This document shows, piece by piece, positions 52,053 through 61,339 of a DNA stretch of 64,000 nt (position 1 is its first letter; every line of letters begins with the position of its first letter). The DNA comes from Hahellaceae bacterium (lineage in GTDB: Bacteria > Pseudomonadota > Gammaproteobacteria > Pseudomonadales > Oleiphilaceae). Location: NCBI GenBank assembly GCA_016716085.1, contig JADJWY010000026.1, forward strand, positions 124,001-188,000, in the 5' to 3' direction. Below the pieces are notes generated by a model, which saw only the letters and a program-made list of their open reading frames with translations, was not told where the DNA came from and searched no databases. A program made the translations under genes and the position numbers.

Positions 52053-54068
52053 TCAAACCCTGAACTGACCGACTTGTCGCTGAAGTTGATCACCCACCTG
52101 TTCCAGACCAGAGGATGTATCCAGTGTGGTCTGCATACGCTGACTTGTGGACTCGGCAATCGCCAGAATCTCGGCAATACTCCCCCTTAAACCACCCGTG
52201 GTGTCCGACTGACTCTCGGCGGCCGTCGCAATTTGTTGATTCATCTGATTAAGTGCCCGGATCAACCCACTGATATGAGACAGCGTCTGTTCGGCCTGAC
52301 GGGCTTGATTCGCCGTATCATCACTAATACTGCGACTGGCGGTCATGACCTCCACGGCCCGCGTCGCGCCGGATTTCAGATCTTCAATCATCAACCGAAT
52401 TTCCTCCGTGCTGCCCTGGGTCTTGGCCGCGAGACCTCGCACCTCATCCGCAACCACGGCAAAGCCCCGGCCTTGTTCACCTGCACGGGCAGCCTCTATC
52501 GCCGCATTCAAGGCCAATAGATTGGTTTGCTCCGCAATACCCTGAATCACGCCCAGGACAGAATTGATGCGTCCCACCGACTCATTCAGCGTTCCGATCA
52601 CGGACGCACTCTCGGTAATCTGTCCGGCCAGGCGATCGACGGTTTGAGAGGTATTCTTTACCACATCCAATACGCGCCGGGTTTCCTGATCCGCTTCCCC
52701 TGCCTGACTGGAGGCACGCTCAATATTGCCGGCAACCTGCCCGGCGGCAACATCCAGCGTCCCTATGGCAAATGCCATCTGATCCGTTTGACGACGCTGA
52801 CTCTCGACGTCAACGCTGGTCTGCCGAACTGATTGCGTGACCTGAGTCGAGGCAGTCTGAATGCGCGCGGATGATTCAGCCACATCCTTAACAAGGTGAT
52901 GAATCCTGTCGATAAAGCCGTCCAGAGACCTGGCGAGGCGACCGAATTCATCCTTGCGCGACATCCTCAGGCGCTTCGTCAAATCGCCCTCTCCCTGCGC
53001 AATATCGTCCACTCGGGACTGGAACAGGTGCAAGGCGCCAACCACATCCCGCGTCATGTAGACCGCTAACCCCACTGCGGCCAGCAATCCCAATACCATC
53101 GCAGACACCATCAGATCTCCTGAGACCGCCTGGGTTTGCAGGATACTACCCGCTTTCTGCTCAACGGCTGCATCACCGTTTTCTTCAACCTCTACCAGAC
53201 GCTTAAGCAGCGAGGCTGCCACCGACTCATAGTGGACCAGCGCAAAATGAAAGGCTTTGTACTCCGAAATCAGCGTCCCCATCAGCATCTGATGACGCTC
53301 AAACAGCGAGGTGTAGGCCTCCTGGAAACTCAGGTTGCCATGCGCTTCACCGGCAGTTGCCGTAAAACGGCCAGTCGAAAACATTTCGTTGGTGGCGTCT
53401 TTCTGAAACGCAGAGGACTCCTGAATCTTGCGTTCGAGCATGTCGGCATCCCCGCCCGATAACAAACGCTCGAGGTAGTAGAGCTGCCAGAGCAAACCGA
53501 TATTGGACTCCATCCCCCCGTCTGCGGCTTTCCAGCGCTGCTCAAGGCCACCCGCCCAGGTACGTGGCTCAAGTGGAGAGTTCTCGATTTCTTCAACCGC
53601 GGCATCACCAATGACTTCCATCGCCTGACCTAACAGCACAAACTTTTCCGTATTGATATCAAACTCGCTTCTCACCGTTTGAAACGCGTGATGTTTTGCG
53701 ATCAAATCCGTCTGAGCGGTCTGGTAGTTCGCGTACTGTGCCATCAGAGACTTGACGTCGGCCTCGGGCAGAAGATCTGCCCCTGTCAATCGTGCCAGCG
53801 CCTCATCTGCCCGTTGCTTCGCCCGCGCCAGATCAGCGCTTTCTTTTTCGTCACGCTCACCACGTAGCAAGTGGCTGACGATGATCATCTGCGCCTCAAT
53901 CTCGATTGAGGTCTCCATCGAGCCATCGGCAGTTGACCAGGCCGGGCCAATGATAAAATGCAGATCCTGACTGAGATTGGAGATACCTCTCAACCCCACC
54001 AGGCCCGTCAGCAACAGAATCACACCGAGGATGGAAAACCCGCCGATGAGTTTGATTCGCATGGACAT
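52053..54068 (-). CDS. methyl-accepting chemotaxis protein
   Basis: A 671-residue chemoreceptor with a membrane helix at 7-28, a large periplasmic sensor (about 30-320) predicted helical, a second helix near 325-345, a HAMP domain (ALHLFQSRVDDIAQGEGDLTKRL) and the signalling domain with the tip IQGIAEQTNLLALNAAIEAARAGEQGRGFAVVADEVR. The long sensor is likely a double helical bundle. It lies between nnrS and norR in the nitrogen-oxide block, so it could sense nitrate, nitrite or NO-related compounds, but this is position only. Confidence 0.94.
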   Translation of the reverse strand: MSMRIKLIGGFSILGVILLLTGLVGLRGISNLSQDLHFIIGPAWSTADGSMETSIEIEAQMIIVSHLLRGERDEKESADLARAKQRADEALARLTGADLLPEADVKSLMAQYANYQTAQTDLIAKHHAFQTVRSEFDINTEKFVLLGQAMEVIGDAAVEEIENSPLEPRTWAGGLEQRWKAADGGMESNIGLLWQLYYLERLLSGGDADMLERKIQESSAFQKDATNEMFSTGRFTATAGEAHGNLSFQEAYTSLFERHQMLMGTLISEYKAFHFALVHYESVAASLLKRLVEVEENGDAAVEQKAGSILQTQAVSGDLMVSAMVLGLLAAVGLAVYMTRDVVGALHLFQSRVDDIAQGEGDLTKRLRMSRKDEFGRLARSLDGFIDRIHHLVKDVAESSARIQTASTQVTQSVRQTSVDVESQRRQTDQMAFAIGTLDVAAGQVAGNIERASSQAGEADQETRRVLDVVKNTSQTVDRLAGQITESASVIGTLNESVGRINSVLGVIQGIAEQTNLLALNAAIEAARAGEQGRGFAVVADEVRGLAAKTQGSTEEIRLMIEDLKSGATRAVEVMTASRSISDDTANQARQAEQTLSHISGLIRALNQMNQQIATAAESQSDTTGGLRGSIAEILAIAESTSQRMQTTLDTSSGLEQVGDQLQRQVGQFRV

Positions 54069-54142
54069 AATGCGCCCCTGTCAGATACTTCGATCCATCA
54101 AGTCTAGCAGAGTTAATCAATTGAACGCCTCGGAGCGGTGGA

Positions 54143-55678
54143 TCAGCGAAGTCCCAGTCGCCGCGCCAGTTTATGCAGGTTACTGGGATCCATCTCCAGG
54201 CGGCGTGCCGCTTCAGACCAATTCCCATGCGTCTGATTGAGTGCGTTTCGGATACTGAGCCGTTGGATGGCCTCCACCGACTCGCGCAGACTGACGACCG
54301 GAAGGGGTTCATTTGGCATCTCGTCAGGCACCGTCGCCAGGCCGCCTGTCAGCACCAGAGGATGCTCCTCTAGCCCCAGCAGATCAGTGGTGATGGTGAC
54401 AATGGCCTGACGGTTTTCATGGCGACTGGCGGCCTTCAGTGCTGCCCGACTGATGGCATGTTCTAATTCCCTGACATTCCCCGGCCACGCATAGTGCATC
54501 AATGCAACCTCCGCTTCCGGTGACAGGCGCAAGCTGCGTAAGCCCAGACGCGAGCGATTCAACTCAAGAAAGTGACCCGCCAGTAACACGACATCGTTTC
54601 CGCGTTCGCGCAGGGGCGGCACGGGAATCGGATAGACCGATAAGCGATGATAAAGGTCTGGCCGGAAGATTCCCTCCGCCACACTTTCCTTCAGAGGCCG
54701 ATTGGTCGCGGCAACGATCCGCACATCGACCTGTCGGACGCGGTCTTCTCCCAGCCGCTGAATCTCACCACTCTGGAGTGTCCGCAGGAGTTTTGCCTGT
54801 ATCGAAAGGGGTAATTCACCCACTTCGTCCAGAAACAGTGTGCCTCCCTGGGCGGCCTCGATACGGCCTACCCGTGCGGCGACGGCCCCCGAAAAGGCCC
54901 CCTTGGCATGGCCAAACAACTCCCCCTCCGCAAGCGATTCAGGCAAAGCTGCGCAGTTAACCTGAATCAAGGGGTGTTGTCGTCGCCCGGAGGACAGGTG
55001 CAAACGCCGCGCAAACAACTCCTTTCCAACGCCCGTTTCGCCGGTCAGCAGCACGGGCAAATCGGAGGTGGCGGCAATATCCAGCTCCTGCAGACGCTGG
55101 CGAAAGATATCCGATTGCCCCAACAATTCCGACGACGGCTGAGGTGATTCAAACGCAGGCGTCATGAAACGTGCAGCCTTCAGGCGCCGATGTTCTTCCT
55201 CCAGCCAGGAGACCCTGACCGTTGCCTCTATCAGTAAGGTAAAGCGGGCCAGATCGTTTTGGCTCGTCAGGCCAAACGCCCCTGCGTGAAGGCTGTCCAG
55301 CGTTAAGGCTCCCCAAAGCCGCCCCTCGACAAACAAACTCACCCCCATGCAGTCATGTACAGGCAAGGGTTGTCCAACATTCGAGGCCAGGAGCCCGTCA
55401 TAAGGATCAGGCAGGTCAGTTCCTGGTTCAAAGCGTGTGACATAGCGACTGTCCAGAATACTGGCGAGACGCGGATGCTCCGCCACCCTGAACTGGCGCC
55501 CCATGACTTCCGGAGCCAACCCCTCCATCGCGACAGGCCGTAGACTTTCCCCTTCCAACCGCAGGAGACCCACCGCCCCGCAGCAGAAGTGCTCACGTAG
55601 CGCCGACACCAGGCGCTGGGCCCGCACCGCTCCCGGCAATTCGGTGACCAGATCCGCGAGTAACATATCCTTGATCAT
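54143..55678 (-). CDS. norR: NO-responsive sigma-54 activator NorR
   Basis: A 511-residue sigma-54-dependent activator. The N-terminal GAF domain (about 1-165) binds NO at non-heme iron in NorR. The AAA+ domain has Walker A GETGVGKELFARRLH, Walker B GGTLFLDEVGELP, and GAFSGA (GAFTGA in most) that contacts sigma-54. The C-terminal helix-turn-helix ends NWSEAARRLEMDPSNLHKLARRLGLR, the NorR-type Fis fold. I chose ATG 55678 (MIKDMLLADLV); an ATG at 55711 would lie within the operator array. Three GT-N7-AC sites and a sigma-54 promoter are upstream, pointing to the divergent scdA. Confidence 0.95.
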   Translation of the reverse strand: MIKDMLLADLVTELPGAVRAQRLVSALREHFCCGAVGLLRLEGESLRPVAMEGLAPEVMGRQFRVAEHPRLASILDSRYVTRFEPGTDLPDPYDGLLASNVGQPLPVHDCMGVSLFVEGRLWGALTLDSLHAGAFGLTSQNDLARFTLLIEATVRVSWLEEEHRRLKAARFMTPAFESPQPSSELLGQSDIFRQRLQELDIAATSDLPVLLTGETGVGKELFARRLHLSSGRRQHPLIQVNCAALPESLAEGELFGHAKGAFSGAVAARVGRIEAAQGGTLFLDEVGELPLSIQAKLLRTLQSGEIQRLGEDRVRQVDVRIVAATNRPLKESVAEGIFRPDLYHRLSVYPIPVPPLRERGNDVVLLAGHFLELNRSRLGLRSLRLSPEAEVALMHYAWPGNVRELEHAISRAALKAASRHENRQAIVTITTDLLGLEEHPLVLTGGLATVPDEMPNEPLPVVSLRESVEAIQRLSIRNALNQTHGNWSEAARRLEMDPSNLHKLARRLGLR

Positions 55679-55679
55679 G

Positions 55680-55733
55680 GTATTTACTACCCATTGGGTT
55701 ATTTTAACCATTATAGCATCGGGTCATTTTAAC
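55680..55733. promoter_or_regulatory. three NorR-type sites (GT-N7-AC)
   Basis: Sites at 55680-55690 (GTATTTACTAC), 55698-55708 (GTTATTTTAAC) and 55723-55733 (GTCATTTTAAC). All fit the NorR core GT-N7-AC; the last two are nearly the same, with GGGT and AACC flanks. They sit about 73-116 bases upstream of the predicted scdA start point, the right range for an enhancer array. Confidence 0.75.
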
Positions 55734-55773
55734 CCACACCAATTTTAATACCCGATTAATCAATCGCTTAGGA

Positions 55774-55790
55774 TTGGCCCAGCGCTTGCT
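55774..55790 (+). promoter_or_regulatory. sigma-54 (-24/-12) promoter of scdA
   Basis: TTGGCCCAGCGCTTGCT matches the consensus YTGGCACGRNNNTTGCW except for two middle positions. The GG at 55776-55777 and GC at 55788-55789 are ten bases apart as needed. The transcript would start near 55801, 70 bases before the scdA ATG. Confidence 0.72.
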
Positions 55791-55870
55791 AAGTTGCTAA
55801 GTAAGGAACAGACGTTCAAACAAACTGGAATTCATTCCATTTCTTCACACTTGGCACAACGAGGCACACG

Positions 55871-56590
55871 ATGACCGCAACGACACAATCAACACCATTA
55901 CAGAACCAAACCCTGGCACAACTGGCCTGCGACTTACCGGGCGCGACGGCCATCTTTCATCAATACCGGCTGGATTTTTGCTGTGGTGGCCAGAAATCGC
56001 TGGCTGACGCTGCGCAGCAAAAACAGATTGATCTCGAAACACTGGTTGCAGAACTGCAGGCACTGCAGGACGACACCGGGGCAGACACGGATTGGCGGGA
56101 GCACAGCGCCAGCGAATTGATCGACCACCTTCTGAGTCGCTTCCATCAACGTCACCGCCAACAACTACCGGAACTGATTCGGTTGGCGCGACGGGTTGAA
56201 CAGGTTCACGGAGAGCGTCCTGAATGCCCTAACGGGCTCGCCGATCATCTCAGCCACATGGCGCAGGAACTGGAAAGTCACATGATGAAAGAGGAACAGA
56301 TTCTCTTCCCCCTGCTGCGCCGCAATCCCGTCACGATGGCCACCGGCCCGATTTCCGTCATGCATCATGAGCATGTCCAGCACGGTGAATCCATTGAACA
56401 GATCGACGCACTCACGGACAACATTACCCCTCCCCCTGGTGCCTGTAACACCTGGCGCGCCTTGTATGTCGGACTACAGGAGCTCAAAGAGGACCTGATG
56501 CAGCACATTCATCTGGAAAACAACGTACTGTTTGCCGGTGCCTGCAAAGTCAGGTCATCAGGTAATACGTGCCAGTGCTCTTGTCATTGA
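55871..56590 (+). CDS. scdA: iron-sulfur cluster repair di-iron protein (RIC/ScdA/YtfE)
   Basis: A 239-residue RIC protein that repairs iron-sulfur clusters damaged by NO and removes NO. The N-terminal ScdA domain has ATAIFHQYRLDFCCGGQKSLADA with the CCGG motif, and the hemerythrin-like domain has di-iron ligands in HQRHRQQLPEL, LSHMAQELESHMMKEEQILFPLL, VMHHEHVQHGES and HIHLENNVLF. The end carries an unusual CQCSCH tail. A GAGG site lies before the ATG. Its promoter is of sigma-54 type under NorR. In Ralstonia the related norA gene is also controlled by NorR. Confidence 0.95.
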   Translation: MTATTQSTPLQNQTLAQLACDLPGATAIFHQYRLDFCCGGQKSLADAAQQKQIDLETLVAELQALQDDTGADTDWREHSASELIDHLLSRFHQRHRQQLPELIRLARRVEQVHGERPECPNGLADHLSHMAQELESHMMKEEQILFPLLRRNPVTMATGPISVMHHEHVQHGESIEQIDALTDNITPPPGACNTWRALYVGLQELKEDLMQHIHLENNVLFAGACKVRSSGNTCQCSCH

Positions 56591-56593
56591 TCG

Positions 56594-57928
56594 TTAGCGA
56601 ATCGGAGTACTGAAGAACTCAAAAAAACCGATAAATCCAACTGTACAGGCTAACAGGCTGACCAGCATCGCTGGGAGGCCTTTCCGCGCCCAGACACCCG
56701 GAGTAATGGCATAATCGGGATTACCGGTCTGCTTGGCCAGACGCTCGGAAATGGTAACGATAAAGACATTGGCAGTAGACCCCACGTGAGTGCCGTTACC
56801 GCCCATACCGACCCCTGCAGCAAGCGCCCACCAGAGTGGAGTGACGTTTGCACCGTGCTGCTCCAGCCCGAGAAGGATAGGGATCATGGCTGCCGTAAAC
56901 GGAATATTATCGATCAGGGCAGACAGTACCGCCGAAACCCACAGCAGGGCCAGGGTTGCCAGTAGCAGGTTGTCTTCAACCAGCGGCTGAATGAATTGAC
57001 CGACCCAATGCAGAAAATGGCTCTTCTCGACCCCACCGATCATGATGAACAGCGAAATAAAGAACACCAGCAGTGGCACCTCGACATGCTCCATGGTGTG
57101 TTCCAGCTCAACGTGACGGGCAATGAACAACAAAATGGTTAAGCCCAAGGCTGAAATCATCCAGGGCTCCCAACCGAGTGTTTCATGTAAGGTAAACAAG
57201 ACGACCATCATTGCCATAATGGCCAGAGAGGCATACCAGATACGCGGATTTTTTAACTGATGGGTTTCGTCGAAGGTTCCGGTGACGGGAGCGGCCAGTT
57301 CAGTTTTAAACAACCAGCGAAGAATCACAATGATGACCAGCCAGGCAAAAAAGACCAGTCCCCCCATATGGATCAGGAAGGTATTGAAATCGATTCCCGC
57401 GGCAGATCCGATCATTAGATTGGGTGGATCACCGACCAGTGTTGCCACTCCACCGGTATCGGAGAGCAGCGCGGCGGCCATCAGATAGGGCACCGGACTC
57501 ACACCCAGACGCTGTGCGATCAGAATAATCAAAGGCCCGAAAATGACGACCGTTGTCACGTTGTCCAGCAATAAGGACAACAGCGTGACTGCGGTGCCCA
57601 GCAAAACCAGCAGCAGATAGAGCCGGCCCCGACTCATCGCGGCCATTTTGTAGGCCAGATGCTCAAAGCCGCCTGTTGGGATCATGATGGCGACAATGGC
57701 CATCATACACCCCAGCAAAAAGATAACGTTCCAGTCGATGGCACGGATCGCCTCCTCTGGACTGTAAAATCCCATGTAATGCCCGACTAACAACATGGCA
57801 CCCGCACCGGCCATGGCAAATTTGGCTCGTTCAAAGCCATGCATCTGTTCGGTAAAAATACCCGCAAAGGTGAGTATCAGAATGATTGCCGCAACCAACA
57901 TGGGTGCGTTGAAAACATATTCAGGCAT
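56594..57928 (-). CDS. ArsB/NhaD-type ion transporter
   Basis: A 444-residue membrane protein of about eleven helices in the IT superfamily. Typical blocks are DWNVIFLLGCMMAIVAIM, SLLLDNVTTVVIFGPLI, DTGGVATLVGDPPNLMIGSAAGIDFNTFL and LIDNIPFTAAMIPIL, with GGNGTHVGSTANVF in the last third. Substrate may be Na+/H+ (NhaD), arsenite or an organic anion; it cannot be decided by eye. The stop lies three bases from the scdA stop on the other strand. It stands alone. Confidence 0.9.
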   Translation of the reverse strand: MPEYVFNAPMLVAAIILILTFAGIFTEQMHGFERAKFAMAGAGAMLLVGHYMGFYSPEEAIRAIDWNVIFLLGCMMAIVAIMIPTGGFEHLAYKMAAMSRGRLYLLLVLLGTAVTLLSLLLDNVTTVVIFGPLIILIAQRLGVSPVPYLMAAALLSDTGGVATLVGDPPNLMIGSAAGIDFNTFLIHMGGLVFFAWLVIIVILRWLFKTELAAPVTGTFDETHQLKNPRIWYASLAIMAMMVVLFTLHETLGWEPWMISALGLTILLFIARHVELEHTMEHVEVPLLVFFISLFIMIGGVEKSHFLHWVGQFIQPLVEDNLLLATLALLWVSAVLSALIDNIPFTAAMIPILLGLEQHGANVTPLWWALAAGVGMGGNGTHVGSTANVFIVTISERLAKQTGNPDYAITPGVWARKGLPAMLVSLLACTVGFIGFFEFFSTPIR

Positions 57929-58008
57929 GCGGCTCTATCCTCACAATAAATTCGATGCTTCAGTTTAAAGTGCAGTTACAGTGCTGAAGGAGTGGATAGA
58001 AGAGGTAG

Positions 58009-58032
58009 GCCCTGACTCTTAGGAGTTAGGGC
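58009..58032 (-). terminator. possible hairpin over the stop of the binding-protein gene
   Basis: On the minus strand GCCCTAACTC, loop CTAA, GAGTCAGGGC (one mismatch). It includes the stop codon. No T run follows, so termination is uncertain. Confidence 0.35.
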
Positions 58033-59291
58033 TCAAATGAGAGGGCTTTCTCTACGTCAATGCCATAGGTGATTGCGCCCAGTGGAATCTTGCCTGAGAT
58101 GTCAAACACGGCTCGACTGACCTGTACCTGAAAGGCACGGGTCGATTCGTCGAATTCTATGGAGCTGATATGCGGTTCGCGCGTGGCGACGGCATAGGTT
58201 TGCTGAAACTTGGCTTCATCCCCCTGCCAATAATCCGAGGTTGGCTCGCTCATGCCCACGATCAGACCCTGCGCATCCATCACGAAGACTTCCTCGACAA
58301 CCCCATCCAGGCTTTGCTGAAAGTTCTGCAGAAGTGCCGAAAGCGTCGACTGCTCAACCGCAGAAATCAGCGGTTTAGAGGCTGCCCGGCGCTCGTCACT
58401 CCATTGCTGATCCAGTTTTTCTATGGCGTCTGACGATAACCATTCACGGCGCGGAGCGCCAATCAATTGCCCCACCCTGGACAGATCCAGTCTGCGTTCC
58501 AGGAACGGCAATACCGCCGCCAGGAAATGGGCCCGCTCCCTGGCGTCTAGTTGACGTTGTTCTGGCGCACACAACGAAATCGTGTGGTTGAACTCATCCA
58601 TAAATGCCGGGTGCTTCTGGAGGAAGGTATGACTCCAGTAGGCCCCCAGAGGAGTATAACGAGAGAATCGGCTGTGGATTTTGCTGCGTTCAGCCTCAGG
58701 CCAGGCCTGCATCACCTCACGAATGGTATGCTGATCCGCCAGAAACAGATCCAGCCGCCCCAACAGGAGCGAACCGACCAGCTGTCGTGCGTCCTGAAAA
58801 GTGCGATAGTGTTTGAAATCATGCTGATCCAGCCAGGCCTCCGTATTGGCCCCCAGAATCACGCCCACCAGCCGCTTGGCCTTGGTCTCAGTGTTCCATT
58901 TCAAAAGGCTTTTATCGGTGGCGTACCAGTACCACTTTTCCAAAATCAAAGGAGAGGAAAGTGTCGCGTGTTGATCCAATGCATCCAAATGGGCGGCGGA
59001 ATAATAACCTTGGCTATGCTCGGTCACTACGTCGCGCTGCGCCCGCTTCCAGGGCACAACGCGTGTCGTGAAGTCCCAGCCCATCTGCGAGAGAATGCAG
59101 TCCATCCGCTCAACCGCGATGCCGGTCAATTGCCCCTCTGCAGTTTCAATTTGATAAGGCGGCGCGATGTTAGTACTGAGTATCAGCGAGGGACGCTGCC
59201 CCTCGTCCTCTGCCAGAACCGACGGCACCGTCAGGAAAAAGGCCATTGCCCATCCAAACTTCTGGCCTACTCGCCAACCGACACCCACCAC
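58026..59291 (-). CDS. SBP_bac_3-like periplasmic protein with C-terminal sensor-like domain
   Basis: A 421-residue exported protein. The signal peptide (about 1-27) ends SVLA. Residues 35-245 resemble a type 3 substrate-binding protein (LILSTNIAPPYQIETAEGQLTGIAVERMDCI, VVPWKRAQRDV). Residues 300-421 resemble a PAS/Cache sensor fold (VFVMDAQGLIVGMSEPTSDYWQGDE, then GKIPLGAITYGIDVEKAL). No kinase, cyclase or receptor output follows. The start is GTG at 59291. It lies 63 bases after ubiV on the same strand. A periplasmic sensor protein is likely; the ligand and partner are unknown. Confidence 0.75.
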   Translation of the reverse strand: MVGVGWRVGQKFGWAMAFFLTVPSVLAEDEGQRPSLILSTNIAPPYQIETAEGQLTGIAVERMDCILSQMGWDFTTRVVPWKRAQRDVVTEHSQGYYSAAHLDALDQHATLSSPLILEKWYWYATDKSLLKWNTETKAKRLVGVILGANTEAWLDQHDFKHYRTFQDARQLVGSLLLGRLDLFLADQHTIREVMQAWPEAERSKIHSRFSRYTPLGAYWSHTFLQKHPAFMDEFNHTISLCAPEQRQLDARERAHFLAAVLPFLERRLDLSRVGQLIGAPRREWLSSDAIEKLDQQWSDERRAASKPLISAVEQSTLSALLQNFQQSLDGVVEEVFVMDAQGLIVGMSEPTSDYWQGDEAKFQQTYAVATREPHISSIEFDESTRAFQVQVSRAVFDISGKIPLGAITYGIDVEKALSFEP

Positions 59292-59354
59292 ACCTGAATC
59301 CTGAAATGAATAATCGTTTCAGTATAGTCAGGCCACAGGCATCATTAAACTGTT

Positions 59355-60230
59355 TTAGGCACTCGCCATACCTGCAATACGATGCCAATAGCCATTACAG
59401 GTATTCAGACGGGTATTCGGTCCCAATGGGATGTCCCCATCGATCGCACGTTTCAGTTCACGTACACGATCCAGTGCCGCCGGCCCATCCGCCGTCAGTC
59501 GTAAACTCGATACTCCGATCGCGCGCGCCTCCTGCCAAATCCCTCGCAAATCCAGCGGCCGTCCCGATTGGGTTTGGATACCGTTCAGCGTAAACAGTTC
59601 CGTGCCATCCTGACTGGCGGCTTTCAGCCCTTGCGGATGCTGTAAACACACGAAACCGCACTCATCTTTGGCAACGCCATGGACACGCGCGGTATAGCAA
59701 CGGGCCGAATAGGCCAGTGTCATAAAGCCCCAGACCATCAGGTCGGTGCAAAGCCCTTCGGGTTGCCCTTCCAGTATCGACGCGATCTGATCCCTGGAGG
59801 CTTCCAGCGGGGGTTGCCAGCGCACGAGGCCCATGTCACGCAGTACCTTCAGGCTATTGGCATTGTAAAGATTCAGGGAAGCACCACCGGCAAAGGGGAG
59901 GCCCGCCGAAGACAGCAGGTGTACCGCCGCATAATCATTCGCCTCAACCAGAATACCCAACTCGCTGGCCTCCTGACACAAGGCCCTCAGCGCACCAAGT
60001 TCCGACTCAGCCTCAATTAAGGCGAGTGTCGCCATAAGCACCTGTTTTCCATGCTGACGCAGAACCTGGGCAATCTCCAGCCAGTCGCGGCGGTTCAGCT
60101 GACGGCGCTTGGAACAGACCGTTTCGCCCAGCACGACCGTGTCAAAGGGGCTTTCGGCCACCTGTGCATAAAAATCGATTACGGTCTGTTTTTCCCAGAA
60201 ATACGGAATCGGTCCAAGTGTCAGTTCCAT
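59355..60230 (-). CDS. ubiV: O2-independent ubiquinone hydroxylase subunit UbiV
   Basis: UbiV, 291 residues, a U32-peptidase-fold protein that with UbiU hydroxylates ubiquinone precursors without oxygen, using prephenate as oxygen donor. The four cluster cysteines are Cys39 (ETVCSKRRQL), Cys178, Cys191 and Cys195 (ARCYTARVHGVAKDECGFVC), in the known spacing, so a 4Fe-4S cluster is expected. It starts nine bases after ubiU behind AAGGAG, so the two are cotranscribed. It supports anaerobic nitrate respiration, which needs ubiquinone when O2 is absent. Confidence 0.94.
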   Translation of the reverse strand: MELTLGPIPYFWEKQTVIDFYAQVAESPFDTVVLGETVCSKRRQLNRRDWLEIAQVLRQHGKQVLMATLALIEAESELGALRALCQEASELGILVEANDYAAVHLLSSAGLPFAGGASLNLYNANSLKVLRDMGLVRWQPPLEASRDQIASILEGQPEGLCTDLMVWGFMTLAYSARCYTARVHGVAKDECGFVCLQHPQGLKAASQDGTELFTLNGIQTQSGRPLDLRGIWQEARAIGVSSLRLTADGPAALDRVRELKRAIDGDIPLGPNTRLNTCNGYWHRIAGMASA

Positions 60231-60239
60231 GTTTTCTCC

Positions 60240-61235
60240 TTATTGCCAGGGACGATCATAGGGCCCCAAGGTGGTTTGTGAACCCTCGGAAAATCCTTGC
60301 AGGACCGCCATCCAGTGGGGGTCTGGACGGAAGCCGGCAGGGTCTTTTTTCAGCCGGTCAATCGCCTGACGCCAAACAGACACGACCTGCCCGACATAGG
60401 CCGGGCTGCGCTGACGCCCCTCCAGCTTGATTGCTTTGACACCTGCAGCGAGTAAATCCGGCAGTATAGCCATCGTGTTCAGGCTCGTGGGTTCTTCAAG
60501 CACATGCGAGGTCTGCCCCTGACACTCAAACCGACCTTTACAGAGGGTGGGATAGCCCGCTTTTTCGTCGGGGCCAAACCGGTCGATGACGACGCCGTTC
60601 AAACGTGACTCCATCTGCGCCCCACTTTGCCGCCACTCCACAAATCGCGCAGGCGAACAGACCCCCTGCTGATTGGGAGACTCACCGGTCATATAGGACG
60701 ATAGGTAACAACGCCCTTCGGCCATGATGCACAGGCTGCCAAAACCGAAAACCTCCACATCGACACGGCCCGACGCTGCGACCTGACGCACCTGTTTCAG
60801 CGAGAGCACCCGAGGCAGGACAGCACGGCGGATCCCAAAGCGGCGAACATAAAAATCGAGCGCTTCATAATTGGTGGCCGAGCCCTGCACCGAGAGATGC
60901 AACGCTAAGTCAGGGTAGTGACGCGAGGCGTAATCGAGCACACCCAGATCGGCAGCGATGAGCGCATCTGCACCGAGGGCAGCCACCCGATCAACCGCGT
61001 CATACCAGCGGGCGGTGTTGCCACTCTCGGCATAGGTGTTGAGCGCCACAAACAATTTCACGCCGCGCGCCCGCGCCAGTGCCAGTGCCTTGGCGGCCCG
61101 TTCGTCATCGAAATTCAATCCCGCAAAGGCCCGGGCATTGGTGCTGTCCCTGAATCCAATATAGACCGCATCAGCGCCGTGATTAACCGCCTGTTCAAAG
61201 GCCGGCAGACTGCCGGCCGGGCATACCAGTTCCAT
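60240..61235 (-). CDS. ubiU: O2-independent ubiquinone hydroxylase subunit UbiU
   Basis: UbiU, 331 residues, partner of UbiV. MELVCPAGSLPAFEQAVNHGADAVYIG is the U32 signature. Cysteines 169, 176, 193 and 232 fall at the same positions as the cluster ligands of E. coli UbiU, so a 4Fe-4S cluster is expected. It starts after AGGAG and is followed by ubiV nine bases later. It is divergent from ubiT across 164 bases that hold an FNR-type site. The three genes are the full set for O2-independent ubiquinone synthesis. Confidence 0.95.
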   Translation of the reverse strand: MELVCPAGSLPAFEQAVNHGADAVYIGFRDSTNARAFAGLNFDDERAAKALALARARGVKLFVALNTYAESGNTARWYDAVDRVAALGADALIAADLGVLDYASRHYPDLALHLSVQGSATNYEALDFYVRRFGIRRAVLPRVLSLKQVRQVAASGRVDVEVFGFGSLCIMAEGRCYLSSYMTGESPNQQGVCSPARFVEWRQSGAQMESRLNGVVIDRFGPDEKAGYPTLCKGRFECQGQTSHVLEEPTSLNTMAILPDLLAAGVKAIKLEGRQRSPAYVGQVVSVWRQAIDRLKKDPAGFRPDPHWMAVLQGFSEGSQTTLGPYDRPWQ

Positions 61236-61325
61236 CCTGTTCTCCTGTCGAGGCAGTCTTCCTTATACGCCTTTCAATTCAGGGAATCTGTACCTCTGAT
61301 GCGCCCTGCACTGCCACCTTCGTGT

Positions 61326-61339
61326 TTGACCTGGATCAG
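61326..61339. promoter_or_regulatory. FNR-type site between ubiU and ubiT
   Basis: TTGAC-CTGG-ATCAG matches the FNR dyad TTGAT-N4-ATCAA at eight of ten positions. It is 61 bases before ubiT and 91 bases before ubiU. Fnr control of ubiUV is known in E. coli. Confidence 0.5.

Noticed and set aside
55838..55858. Second sigma-54 element near TTGGCACAACGAGGCAC
   Set aside because: The -24 part fits but the -12 part lacks GC at the right distance; the element at 55774-55790 is better.
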